Positions 1-9,392 of a DNA stretch of 64,000 nucleotides are shown piece by piece. The position numbers and the translations under genes were made by a program. The notes under the pieces were generated by a model, which was not told the DNA's origin, did no database searches, and worked only from the letters and a program-made list of their open reading frames with translations. The number at the start of each line of letters is the position of its first letter. Within the stretch, counting starts at the first letter, position 1. Origin of the DNA: JAICTV01 sp035634055 (GTDB lineage Bacteria > Planctomycetota > Phycisphaerae > Tepidisphaerales > Tepidisphaeraceae); NCBI GenBank assembly GCA_035634055.1, contig DASQDR010000033.1, forward strand, positions 10,063 to 74,062, given 5' to 3'.

Positions 1-275
1 GCGTGCTTCACCCCTTGCCGGGGTTGCGCCATAAAGCTGGTGACGATTTCCTTCCAGCGGAGGTAGTGCGCGGTCTGCTGGTGCCGGGTGAAATCGTCCT
101 TCTGGTGGTACGCCTCGTAGAGCATGAAGCGGTTGGGATCGTCCTCGGCGCGCAGGACGTCGAAGCGGACGTTGCCCGGCTCCTGGCGCGTATGGCGCGC
201 GTTGTCCAGCGTCGCCTCGACGAACGACTGCGCGTGCTCCGGCTTCACGAAGATGGTGACGGCCACGACGTACAT
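1..275 (-). CDS. ABM-fold monooxygenase, LsrG-like (C-terminus outside window)
   Basis: Reads leftward off the left edge, so only about 91 N-terminal residues are visible. It opens MYVVAVTIFVKPEH and continues with FVEATLDNARHTRQEPGN, FDVLRAEDDPNRFMLYEAY and HQTAHYLRWK-like segments. That is the layout of short antibiotic-biosynthesis-monooxygenase (ABM) fold proteins such as LsrG and YgiN. Family members are about 95-105 residues, so nearly the whole protein is here. They act as cytoplasmic dimers on small reactive or quinone-like metabolites; LsrG processes phospho-AI-2. The ATG at 275 is supported by a GGAAGGAG site a few bases upstream. The substrate cannot be told from sequence, and no lsr genes are visible. 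Confidence 0.8.
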   Translation of the reverse strand, partial: MYVVAVTIFVKPEHAQSFVEATLDNARHTRQEPGNVRFDVLRAEDDPNRFMLYEAYHQKDDFTRHQQTAHYLRWKEIVTSFMAQPRQGVKH

Positions 276-659
276 TCGGGTGCTCCTTCCGGGCCGGCAG
301 GCGAGTTGAGCCGGCGTCACTTGACGGTACACTCCGCCGGTGCCGGGAGCGAGGGCGCGCACGTTCCGGCGGCCGGGACCGCGACAGCAGCACAACACAT
401 GGTAGCGGCAGCCGATATGGCACCAGCAGGTGGTTGACCATGCGGCCCCGCGATCCTTACAATTACCGAACACAGCCACTAACGGAAACGGGCGGCAGGT
501 GCCGATAACTAAGGCGCGCGACCGTGTCGGCACCTTGTTTAATCGCCGGCAGACACGGTGGGGCAGCGGGTTGCAAGCGTACGGTCGAGCGTGCGGCGCG
601 CTTGATTGGGTTGGACTGGCACGAGGCGCAGGCACGGGGCCGCCGCGAGGAGGAGAAGC
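276..659. other. Divergent intergenic region upstream of gyrA
   Basis: This 384-base gap lies between the leftward ABM gene and the rightward topoisomerase gene. I see no convincing small gene. It contains the candidate gyrA promoter at 434-463 and, at 647-655, the purine-rich GAGGAGGAG that sets the gyrA start. Nothing else stands out. Confidence 0.6.
434..463 (+). promoter_or_regulatory. Candidate sigma70-type promoter for gyrA
   Basis: TTGACC at 434-439 and TACAAT at 458-463 are separated by 18 bases, a good match to a housekeeping promoter in a very GC-rich background. Transcription would start near 470 and leave an untranslated leader of roughly 190 bases before the ATG at 660. The call rests on motif match only. 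Confidence 0.5.
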
Positions 660-3152
660 ATGGTCGCCAAGAGAATCGACAGTCCCGAAGCGGGCGACGC
701 CACCGAAGCCAGCGGCGCCAACGGCCACGCCGCCGGTAACGGCTCCAACGGTCGCGGAAGTGGCGGCGGCGGTGGCGGCGCGGGTGGCGAGGACGGCGCC
801 AGCCTGCACGACCTCGCGCAGGCGCGCTACCTCAACTACGCCCTGTCGGTCATCACCAGTCGCGCCCTGCCCGACGTGCGCGACGGGATGAAGCCGGTCC
901 ACCGTCGCATCATCTACACGATGTGGCAGAACGGCCTGCGCGCCGACGTGAAGCACCGGAAGTGCGCCACCGTCGTCGGCGACGTCATGGGTCGCTACCA
1001 CCCGCACGGCGACGGGTCGATCTACGAGGCGCTGGTCCGCATGGCCCAGCCGTTCATGATGCGCGCGACGCTGGTGGACGGCAGCGGCAACTTCGGCTCG
1101 CTCGATGGCGACCCCGCGGCGGCCATGCGCTACACCGAGTGCCGCCTCACCCCCATCGCCGCCGAAACGATCAGCGAGATCGGTCAGGGGACCGTCCACT
1201 TCCGACCAAACTATGACGGCACGCGCGAGGAGCCGGTCGTGCTCCCGAGCCGGGTGCCCAACCTCCTGCTCAACGGCTCGGCCGGCATCGCCGTCGGCAT
1301 GGCGACCAACATTCCGCCGCACAACCTCGGCGAATTGTGCAACGCGCTGCTGAAACTCATCGAAGATCCGGAGATCAAGGAGTACCAGCTCGTCGCCAAC
1401 GACGCCGTGCGCGGGCCGGACTTCCCCACCGGCGGGCAGATCCTCAACACCAAGCCGGAGCTTCTCGAGATCTACAAGACCGGCCAGGGCGCCATCAAGA
1501 TGCGCGCCACCTGGGAGAAGGGCCCCGCCACCCGCGCGGTGCAGACCCTGTTCATCACCAGCATCCCCTACGGCGTGAACAAGGCGGAGCTGGTCGAGGC
1601 GATCGCGCAGATCGTCATCAGCCGGAAGATGCCGTTGCTGCTGGACGTAAAGGATGTCAGCACCGATGACGTGCGCATCCAGCTCGAGCTGAAGAAGGAC
1701 GCCGAGATCGACAAGGTCATGGCGTTCCTGTTCCGGCACACGCTTCTACAGACGAATTTTAACGTTAACCTCACGTGCCTGATCCCGACCGACAACCCGG
1801 AGGTCGGCCGGCCGGAGCGGCTGGGGCTGAAGGCGATCCTCTGGCACTTCCTCCACTTCCGCCTGGAGGTGGTGACCAAGCGGCTGGCGCACGAGCTGGA
1901 GCAGCTCCGCAAGCGCATCCACACGCTGGAAGGGTTCGCGTTCGCGTTCGACATCCTGGACGACCTGATCAAGATCATCCGCGCCAGCGACGGCAAGGCG
2001 GACGCGGCAGAGCGCATCCTCAAGAAGTACGGCGTCGCGCCGCACGGCCAGCGCAAGCCGAAGGACGACGGGCTGGACCCGGACCAGGTAGACGACATCC
2101 TCGAGCTCAAGCTTTACCGCTTGGCGCGCCTGGAGATCAACCTGATCCGCGAGGAGCTGGCCGAGCGGAACAAGCGCGCCAGGGAGATCCGGCGACTGCT
2201 CGACGAGGAAGAAGCCGTCGGCCGCTGGGGAATCGTCCGCCAGGAAATCGAGGAACTGGCGCGGGCCTACGGAAAGCAACCTGCCAACAAGCGCCGTACG
2301 CTGATCGAGGCCGCGGAGAACGAGGTGGAGTACTCGGCCGAGGACTTCATTGTCGCCGAGGACAACCACGTCCTGGTCACCGCCGACGGGTGGGTGAAGC
2401 GGCAGAAGGAGATCAACCCCGAGACCACGCGCCTGCGCGAGGGCGACCGCATCCTCTCGCTGGTGGCGGGCAGCACGCGGGCGGGGATCACCTTCTTCAG
2501 CAACTTTGGCACCGCCTACACCGCGCGCATCATCGACATCCCTGCCACCACGGGGTACGGGGAGCCGATCCAGAAGCTGTTCAAGCTGAAGGACGGCGAG
2601 CGGATCGTGGCGGCGGCGTCGATGGACGAGCGCGCGCTGCCGCCTAAGGCAACCGCGGTGAGCGAGAAGAACCCCGACGCCGCCCCGAAGCTGCACGGGC
2701 TCGCGGTCACCAGCGACGGCTACGCGCTGCGGTTCGGGCTCGACGCGTTCCGCGAGGTCTCCACCCGCTCCGGCCGGCGCTACGCCCGCCCGGCGGAGGG
2801 GGCGGAAGTCACCTTCGCTGGCACCGTCACCGGCGACGAGACCGTCATCGCCGCCAGCCAGAACCGCCGAGCCATGGTCGCCAAGGCCGACGAGATCAAC
2901 TTCCTCTCCGGCCCCGGCAAGGGCGTGCTGCTGATCAAGCTGGAAAAGGCCGACCGCCTGCTCGCCGCCATCACCGCCACCAGCGACCGCGATACCCTCA
3001 CGGTCAAGACCAGCATGGGCGGCGAGCAGCGGCTCAACACCGGCAGGTACAAGGTGACTGGCCGCGGCGGCCGCGGGCACGAGTTCGTGTCACGAGGGCA
3101 GATTGTCGAAGTGATTCACGAGCCGGTGCCGGCGCCGCAGCCGCTCGGTTGA
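660..3152 (+). CDS. gyrA: DNA gyrase/topoisomerase IV subunit A (GyrA-type)
   Basis: Breakage-reunion subunit of a type IIA topoisomerase, 830 residues, working with the ATPase subunit at 3603. Visible marks are MKPVHRRIIYTMW, the YHPHGD segment, VDGSGNFGSLDGD and AAAMRYTE with the catalytic Tyr at residue 158. These are closer to GyrA than ParC wording. A Gly/Asn-rich tail of about 45 residues precedes the conserved domain. The C-terminal beta-pinwheel (from about residue 560) lacks a normal GyrA box (QRRGGKG); a related RGGRG lies instead near the extreme C-terminus. At the quinolone contact position (Ser83 of E. coli) there is Gly119, with Glu123 at the Asp87 equivalent. The ATG at 660 was chosen over a TTG at 606 because of the strong ribosome site just upstream. 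It could be a second ParC-like paralog. Confidence 0.92.
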   Translation: MVAKRIDSPEAGDATEASGANGHAAGNGSNGRGSGGGGGGAGGEDGASLHDLAQARYLNYALSVITSRALPDVRDGMKPVHRRIIYTMWQNGLRADVKHRKCATVVGDVMGRYHPHGDGSIYEALVRMAQPFMMRATLVDGSGNFGSLDGDPAAAMRYTECRLTPIAAETISEIGQGTVHFRPNYDGTREEPVVLPSRVPNLLLNGSAGIAVGMATNIPPHNLGELCNALLKLIEDPEIKEYQLVANDAVRGPDFPTGGQILNTKPELLEIYKTGQGAIKMRATWEKGPATRAVQTLFITSIPYGVNKAELVEAIAQIVISRKMPLLLDVKDVSTDDVRIQLELKKDAEIDKVMAFLFRHTLLQTNFNVNLTCLIPTDNPEVGRPERLGLKAILWHFLHFRLEVVTKRLAHELEQLRKRIHTLEGFAFAFDILDDLIKIIRASDGKADAAERILKKYGVAPHGQRKPKDDGLDPDQVDDILELKLYRLARLEINLIREELAERNKRAREIRRLLDEEEAVGRWGIVRQEIEELARAYGKQPANKRRTLIEAAENEVEYSAEDFIVAEDNHVLVTADGWVKRQKEINPETTRLREGDRILSLVAGSTRAGITFFSNFGTAYTARIIDIPATTGYGEPIQKLFKLKDGERIVAAASMDERALPPKATAVSEKNPDAAPKLHGLAVTSDGYALRFGLDAFREVSTRSGRRYARPAEGAEVTFAGTVTGDETVIAASQNRRAMVAKADEINFLSGPGKGVLLIKLEKADRLLAAITATSDRDTLTVKTSMGGEQRLNTGRYKVTGRGGRGHEFVSRGQIVEVIHEPVPAPQPLG

Positions 3153-3189
3153 GAGCTCGTGACACTAGAATGGAGACCGGAGGTCCACC

Positions 3190-3432
3190 ATGCATCGACT
3201 CAACGAGTTGGCGGCGAAGCTGACGCCGACGCAGGTCAAGCAACTGGAGGATTTCGCGGAGTTCCTCGTGTCGCGACAGCGGCCTCCAGTGACGATCGTG
3301 CGGAACGGTCAGGAGTACCCGAGCCCCGCCGCGATCGCGGCAGCAGCCGACTTGTTGTCAGGCCTCCCGCCGGACAAGGCGTCCGTGGAACTTCAGCACG
3401 AGGCGTTAGCGGCCCGGGCGAATAAGGACTAG
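3190..3432 (+). CDS. DUF2281-like small antitoxin
   Basis: An 80-residue protein opening MHRLNELAAKLTPTQVKQLE then DFAEFLVSRQ, the pattern of DUF2281-type antitoxins (two short helices with a conserved FxEFL core). Such proteins normally pair with a downstream PIN-domain toxin. GGAGGT lies 6 bases before the ATG, and a TAGAAT hexamer at 3166-3171 may be a -10 box. It starts 37 bases after gyrA and is followed at once by the decayed toxin remnant at 3439-3606. With the toxin gone it may be an orphan DNA-binding regulator of the downstream gyrB. Assignment to the family is by pattern only. Confidence 0.65.
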   Translation: MHRLNELAAKLTPTQVKQLEDFAEFLVSRQRPPVTIVRNGQEYPSPAAIAAAADLLSGLPPDKASVELQHEALAARANKD

Positions 3433-3438
3433 ACCTGA

Positions 3439-3602
3439 ACACGACACAACCTGGATTTGGACGGCGCCTACCAGTACGTCGCCGCCGACCTGCACAACCT
3501 CAGCAACGTCAGCCTCGACGCGGACTTTGATCGCACGCCTCGCGGACGTCTCCAACCGCTGGCGGCGCTGACCCACTACCACGCTATTCAGAAGCAGAAC
3601 CC

Positions 3603-3606
<4 letters not shown>
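3439..3606 (+). pseudogene. C-terminal remnant of a PIN-domain (VapC-like) toxin
   Basis: The reading frame is open from the TGA at 3436 to a TGA at 3604-3606 and translates as ...NLDLDGAYQYVAADLHNLSN, then VSLDADFDRTPRGRLQP and so on to the end. This matches the C-terminal third of PIN toxins (LDFDDAYQY..A followed by VS.D.DFDRT..GR..P). The N-terminal two thirds, with the first catalytic acids, are absent. Codons are GC-ending in the first part, as in real genes here. No SD or ATG is visible; a TTG at 3457 is the only plausible start. Its stop overlaps the gyrB start by four bases (ATGA), so ribosomes finishing this fragment could feed gyrB. Confidence 0.55.
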
Positions 3607-5525
<1,919 letters not shown>

Positions 5526-5603
5526 CGGTGCGTTCGTTTGCGGGATCGGCATCCGCGCCGCGCCTGCGCCCGGTGGGGCTTGGCAGGGTATACTCGTGAA
5601 GCG

Positions 5604-6251
5604 ATGACCCTCGCCGCCGACACTACCGCCTCGCTCGACGGGCTACAGCACATTGTGCTGGACGACATTTCGTGGGACCTTTACGAGCACCTGCTTCGCG
5701 AGGTGAGCGGAAGTACCCTTCGCGTCACCTATCACCGTGGGAGCGTCGAGATCATGTCTCCGCTGCCGAAGCACGAGACGTGGAAGAAGGCCGTCGCCGG
5801 ATTTATCGAGGCGATGGCGTTCGAGCTGAACGTGCCGATCCGCCGACTCGGCTCGACGACCTTCCGGCTGCACGAACGTGAGGCGGGCCTGGAACCGGAC
5901 GAGTGCTACTACGTGCAAAACGTGGCGGCCGTCAGGGGGAAGCAGGTCATCGAGCTGCCCGCTGACCCGCCACCGGATCTCGCCCTGGAGATCGACATCG
6001 CCCGCCGGTCAATCTCGCGCGAACCCATCTACGCGGCGCTGGGCGTGCCGGAACTGTGGCGCTACGACGGCCGGGGGCTGCACGTCTTGAAGCTGATGCC
6101 CCAGGGGAGGTACGAGCCGCAACCGGCCAGCGAGGTTTTTCCGTTCCTGCCGGTGAAGGAACTCGAGCGGTTCATCGTCCGGTTCCCGCACGAGGACGAC
6201 ACGGCCATCATGCGCGACTACCTGAACTGGGTCCGCACCCTCAAGCCCTGA
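5604..6251 (+). CDS. Uma2 family (DUF820) endonuclease-like protein
   Basis: 215 residues of the Uma2 / DUF820 family, PD-(D/E)XK nuclease-fold proteins that are abundant in cyanobacteria and planctomycetes and mostly of unknown role. Typical marks: VEIMSPLPKHE early, GLEPDECYYV in the middle, PDLALEIDIARRS as the PD...ExD core, then YAALGVPELWRYD. It stands alone 78 bases after gyrB. There is no SD; TATACT sits at 5589-5594, nine bases before the ATG, so the mRNA is probably leaderless. The family is secure, the biological role unknown. Confidence 0.88.
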   Translation: MTLAADTTASLDGLQHIVLDDISWDLYEHLLREVSGSTLRVTYHRGSVEIMSPLPKHETWKKAVAGFIEAMAFELNVPIRRLGSTTFRLHEREAGLEPDECYYVQNVAAVRGKQVIELPADPPPDLALEIDIARRSISREPIYAALGVPELWRYDGRGLHVLKLMPQGRYEPQPASEVFPFLPVKELERFIVRFPHEDDTAIMRDYLNWVRTLKP

Positions 6252-6280
6252 TCGCCTCGCCGCCGCCACGCGCTCGGTGC

Positions 6281-7078
6281 TCACGCCTCCACCCTCGGCA
6301 GGCCGACCACCGTCACCTGCTTGGGCACGCAAAACATGTTGATCGACACCACGTTCCCGAAGACGTTGTGCGGGTTGCCGTAGAAGTTGTTGGGGTTGAA
6401 CAGCGGCGGGCGGTGCCAATAGCAGGTGTAGCCGAGGGACTCGATGAATCGCACGAGCGCCTCCGCCAGGTGCGGGCGGTCGTTCTCGACGTAGAGCACG
6501 GGCTGGAGGCGCCCGATTGTCCCGGCGGCGCCTTGCAGGACCGCCAGTTCCATCCCTTCCACGTCGACCTTCAGCAGCTTGCAGCGCGGCAGGCCGAGGT
6601 CGTCCAGGCGGACCAGCGGGATGCGGTCGCCGGCGGGGAACGCGTGGGTCAGCTCCAGGCCGCCGAAGTTGTTCGGTGCCGCCGGGTCGAGCAGCGGCAC
6701 GACGATCGATCCCGCCTGCGCCCCGACCGCCTGCTGAAAGCAATGGACGTTCGCCAGCCCATTGAGCGCGACGTTGGCGCACAGGGTCTGGAAGACGACG
6801 CGCTGCGGCTCAAACGCGACCACTCCGCCGCCCGGCCCGACCGCTCTGCCAAACCAGGCGGTGTGGGCGCCAATGTTCGCCCCCACCTCGACGACCACGT
6901 CGCCCGCCGCCAGCACCCGCGCGAACAGCTCGGTCTCGCCCTCGCTGAACTCCCCGTACAGGTCGAGCGACCGGCCGATGTACTGGTCGTTGACGTTGAA
7001 CAGCAGCCGCCCGTGACGGCACTCCCGCAGGCGGTTGAACCCCGCGTCGGCAACGATCGACTCAGCGGCGCTTGGCAT
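6281..7078 (-). CDS. FkbM family SAM-dependent methyltransferase
   Basis: 265 residues. The SAM-binding Rossmann core reads VVEVGANIGAHTAWFGRAVG, then VVAFEPQR, then CKLLKVDVEGMELAVLQGA, with VLYVENDR later; this is the FkbM signature (GANIG, FEP, DVEG.E). FkbM enzymes O-methylate sugars, polyketides or other small molecules and are often found near surface-polysaccharide genes. None flank it here. The ATG at 7078 is the first good methionine before the conserved part; no SD is visible. The C-terminus has an Asn/Phe-rich stretch (LFNPNNFYGNPHNVFGN) common in this family. Confidence 0.88.
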   Translation of the reverse strand: MPSAAESIVADAGFNRLRECRHGRLLFNVNDQYIGRSLDLYGEFSEGETELFARVLAAGDVVVEVGANIGAHTAWFGRAVGPGGGVVAFEPQRVVFQTLCANVALNGLANVHCFQQAVGAQAGSIVVPLLDPAAPNNFGGLELTHAFPAGDRIPLVRLDDLGLPRCKLLKVDVEGMELAVLQGAAGTIGRLQPVLYVENDRPHLAEALVRFIESLGYTCYWHRPPLFNPNNFYGNPHNVFGNVVSINMFCVPKQVTVVGLPRVEA

Positions 7079-7318
7079 GAAATGCTCGTATCCCGTGAGA
7101 ACCGGACCTTTCCGACCCCCCGCAACGCGGGCGGCCGACCTGGGGCTGAAGAACGCGCACCGACCGCCGAGATGATCGCGGATGCACCGCCCTGCCCCGC
7201 TGGCAGCCGGCCTGCGGGAACTATACCGGCGTCGCGCCAAGCCGGACAAACGCTGAGCCGGGGCCCGCGCGCACGGGAACCTGTCGGATTCCTCACCAGT
7301 TTTCGCAGATGCGCGCGG

Positions 7319-7324
7319 TATGCT
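7319..7324 (+). promoter_or_regulatory. -10-like TATGCT upstream of the Lys/Ser-rich gene
   Basis: GGTATGCT occupies 7317-7324, 31 bases before the ATG at 7356. It resembles the GGTANNNT hexamers seen before other genes in the window. No clear -35 is visible. Confidence 0.3.
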
Positions 7325-7355
7325 GGTAGGAGTAGCAGCACCTGAAGGAGGTTGC

Positions 7356-7949
7356 ATGGCGAAGAAGTCGGCAAGCAGCAAGAAGAGCTCGGGCGGGTCC
7401 ACGAGTGGGTCCAGCGGCGGCGGCGGCGGCGGCGGCGCATCGACCACGAGGAAGTCTTCGGGCAAATCGTCCGCCAAGTCCAGCGGCGCGTCCCGCGGGT
7501 CCTTTTCCGCGTCCAAGTCGCGCGGAACGACCGGCAAGCGCTCCGGCGGCGGCGCGTCGGGAAAGTCCACCTCAGCCAAGTCTTCATCCGCCAAGTCTTC
7601 ATCCGCGAAGTCTTCGTCCGCCACGTCCTCGCCGTCGAAAAGCTCGGGCAAGTCTTCGGCGAAGCAGTCTGGTGCCGGCCGAAAGGGTGGCGGGATGGCG
7701 GCGCGCATGGCGACCGTGCGCTCGACCGCGCAGCAGGCGTCGGCGGCGATGAAGAAGGCGCCGTCGCGCGTGAAGCGCGCGGCCAAGAAGGTCCTCGACA
7801 AGGCTGCCACCATGACCGAGCAGGCGGGCGGCGTGGCGCAGACCGTGGCGGCGGCGGTCGGCGGAGCGGCCGGCGTGGTCGCCGGCGTTGTCGAAGGCGC
7901 CATGGGCGGCCAGTCCCGCAACGAGACGGAGCGCAGCAGCGGCGGGTGA
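7356..7949 (+). CDS. Lys/Ser/Ala-rich histone-H1-like protein with hydrophobic C-terminus
   Basis: 197 residues of very biased composition. The first two thirds are Ser/Lys/Gly/Ala repeats (MAKKSASSKKSSGG..., repeated SAKSS units encoded near 7570-7635). Next come a basic AMKKAPSRVKRAAKK segment and a glycine/alanine/valine-rich stretch, AAAVGGAAGVVAGVV. The basic repeats resemble bacterial H1-like proteins that bind DNA, while the Gly/Val segment looks like a glycine-zipper membrane helix. A strong GAAGGAGG lies seven bases before the ATG, so expression is likely high. A nucleoid or envelope-associated role is inference; low complexity makes homology hard to judge. Confidence 0.6.
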   Translation: MAKKSASSKKSSGGSTSGSSGGGGGGGASTTRKSSGKSSAKSSGASRGSFSASKSRGTTGKRSGGGASGKSTSAKSSSAKSSSAKSSSATSSPSKSSGKSSAKQSGAGRKGGGMAARMATVRSTAQQASAAMKKAPSRVKRAAKKVLDKAATMTEQAGGVAQTVAAAVGGAAGVVAGVVEGAMGGQSRNETERSSGG

Positions 7950-8072
7950 TCGCCGCGGCGACCGTCGCGCTACCGGGGTCTGCGCGCCGCGGGTGCGCGC
8001 GTTGCATAACGCGCCACGAGCAGCGGCGACCCTTGTTCAACGCGCACGTGCCGGTCCCGCTGGCGCGCGGCA

Positions 8073-9101
8073 TCAACTTTCCGGCCGCGCCAGCGGCGCC
8101 GGCGCCGCGGGTGGTGCCGCGCCGGTGAGGGCAGCGACGATGCGCTCCACGTGCACGTGGCAGTTCTCGATGAACACCCGGTACTTGTCCTGCGTTCCCC
8201 CCACCGCCGTCCCGGCCACGTAGAGTCCCGGCACGTTCGTCTCCATCGTCTGGTCGTCGTACGCCGGCGCGCCGCAGTCGCCCAGGAGTTGAACACCGGC
8301 GAGTTTGAACAGCGTGTTGTCCTGCTCGTAGCCGATCTGGATGAGCACGAAGTCCGCCGGAACGTCGAAGGTGTCGCCGTGCGGCAGCTTCCTCAGCGTC
8401 ACGTGGCTGGGCGTGATCGCCACCGGCTGCGTGGGGAAGTGGTTCGGCACCTTGCCGGTCTCGAACAGGTTGTTGATCTCCGGCAGCAGCCAGTACTTGA
8501 TGCTTTTCTCCGGCAGTTGGTCGCGGCGGTAGCTCATGGCGACGCGCGCGCCGGCGTGGTGGCACCGCAGCGCCGCCTCGACGGCTGAATTCTTGCCGCC
8601 GACGATCAGCACGTCGGTGCCGAAGTACTCGTGCGGGTCGCGGAAGTAGTGGCTGACGTGCGGCAGGTCCTCGCCGGGAACGTTCAGCTTCCGCGGCCGG
8701 TCGGTCCCGCCGGTGCAGAGCACGATCTTTGGCGCTCGGTACCGCCGATCGCCTCCGCGCGCTCGGGTTTGGACGATGAACTCCCCGGCGACCCGGTCGA
8801 TGCCGGTGACGGCCTCGTACGCGCGGACGTCGAGGTCGAACATCCGCACCACCGTGCGCAGGTACGCCAGGTACTCCTCGCGGGTGGCCTTGTTCTGGTC
8901 CGGCGTCTGGAGCGGCACGCCGGCGATGGCGACGCGCTCGTTGGAACTGAAGAACTTCGTCTGCGGCGCGAACCACGAGATGGTGTAGCCGACCTGCCGG
9001 GCGTCGAATTGCAGGTAGTCGATCCCCCGCCGCTTTAGCGCGACCGCCAACTCCAACCCGATCGGGCCGGCGCCGATGACTATGACGTCCGTGCGTTCCA
9101 T
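8073..9101 (-). CDS. ypdA: YpdA-type FAD/NAD(P)-dependent disulfide reductase
   Basis: 342 residues. The N-terminus has VIVIGAGPIGLELAVALKRR (FAD Rossmann GxGxxG); near residue 170 a second nucleotide site reads DVLIVGGKNSAVEAAL; the C-terminus has VPGLYVAGTAVGGTQ. These order and motifs fit the YpdA bacillithiol disulfide reductase family. It reduces the oxidised low-molecular-weight thiol using NADPH, although no bacillithiol synthesis genes are in the window. The redox CxxC of classical thioredoxin reductase is absent, as expected for YpdA. The ATG at 9101 has no SD, but TATCAT lies eight bases upstream on the same strand. Confidence 0.8.
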   Translation of the reverse strand: MERTDVIVIGAGPIGLELAVALKRRGIDYLQFDARQVGYTISWFAPQTKFFSSNERVAIAGVPLQTPDQNKATREEYLAYLRTVVRMFDLDVRAYEAVTGIDRVAGEFIVQTRARGGDRRYRAPKIVLCTGGTDRPRKLNVPGEDLPHVSHYFRDPHEYFGTDVLIVGGKNSAVEAALRCHHAGARVAMSYRRDQLPEKSIKYWLLPEINNLFETGKVPNHFPTQPVAITPSHVTLRKLPHGDTFDVPADFVLIQIGYEQDNTLFKLAGVQLLGDCGAPAYDDQTMETNVPGLYVAGTAVGGTQDKYRVFIENCHVHVERIVAALTGAAPPAAPAPLARPES

Positions 9102-9305
9102 TTGGCAAGATGATAGCGGAGGCGGAAGCACGAGTGAGAACAGCACGAATTTCCGGGGCAACGGGGACATGTCCCGAAGTAGAAATGCCCAAAACAGCGA
9201 CGCGGTTTCAGTCGTTTCTACTTTCTCGCCTGCGTGCCTTGTTTCGAAATTGGCGCGGTGACATTTCTCCAATTCCGCGCTGCCCGCTCCTTCCTCCGCG
9301 CCGCT

Positions 9306-9341
9306 AAAAACAAAAGGGGCGGACCGACGATGGTCCGCCCC
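9306..9341 (-). terminator. Rho-independent terminator of the glycine-zipper gene
   Basis: A perfect 10-bp stem (9316-9325 with 9332-9341, GGGGCGGACC and its complement) with a six-base loop. On the minus strand it is followed by TTTTGTTTTT (9315-9306). It lies 51 bases beyond the stop of the gene at 9393-10358 and reads in its direction. It is the clearest intrinsic terminator in the window. Confidence 0.9.
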
Positions 9342-9392
9342 AGGGTCAGGAAGCGTTGAACGTGCTTCGCGCTTGCGCCGCCCGCACGCGGG

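Noticed and set aside
606..659. Upstream TTG start for gyrA
   Set aside because: The extra 18 residues are Arg-rich with no SD, while GAGGAGGAG directly precedes the ATG at 660.
1746..3080. A 444-codon antisense frame opposite gyrA
   Set aside because: No motifs or ribosome site; an artefact of high GC. The same applies to long antisense frames opposite gyrB, pncB, the GH2 gene, the DUF4091 gene and the spermidine-synthase-like gene.
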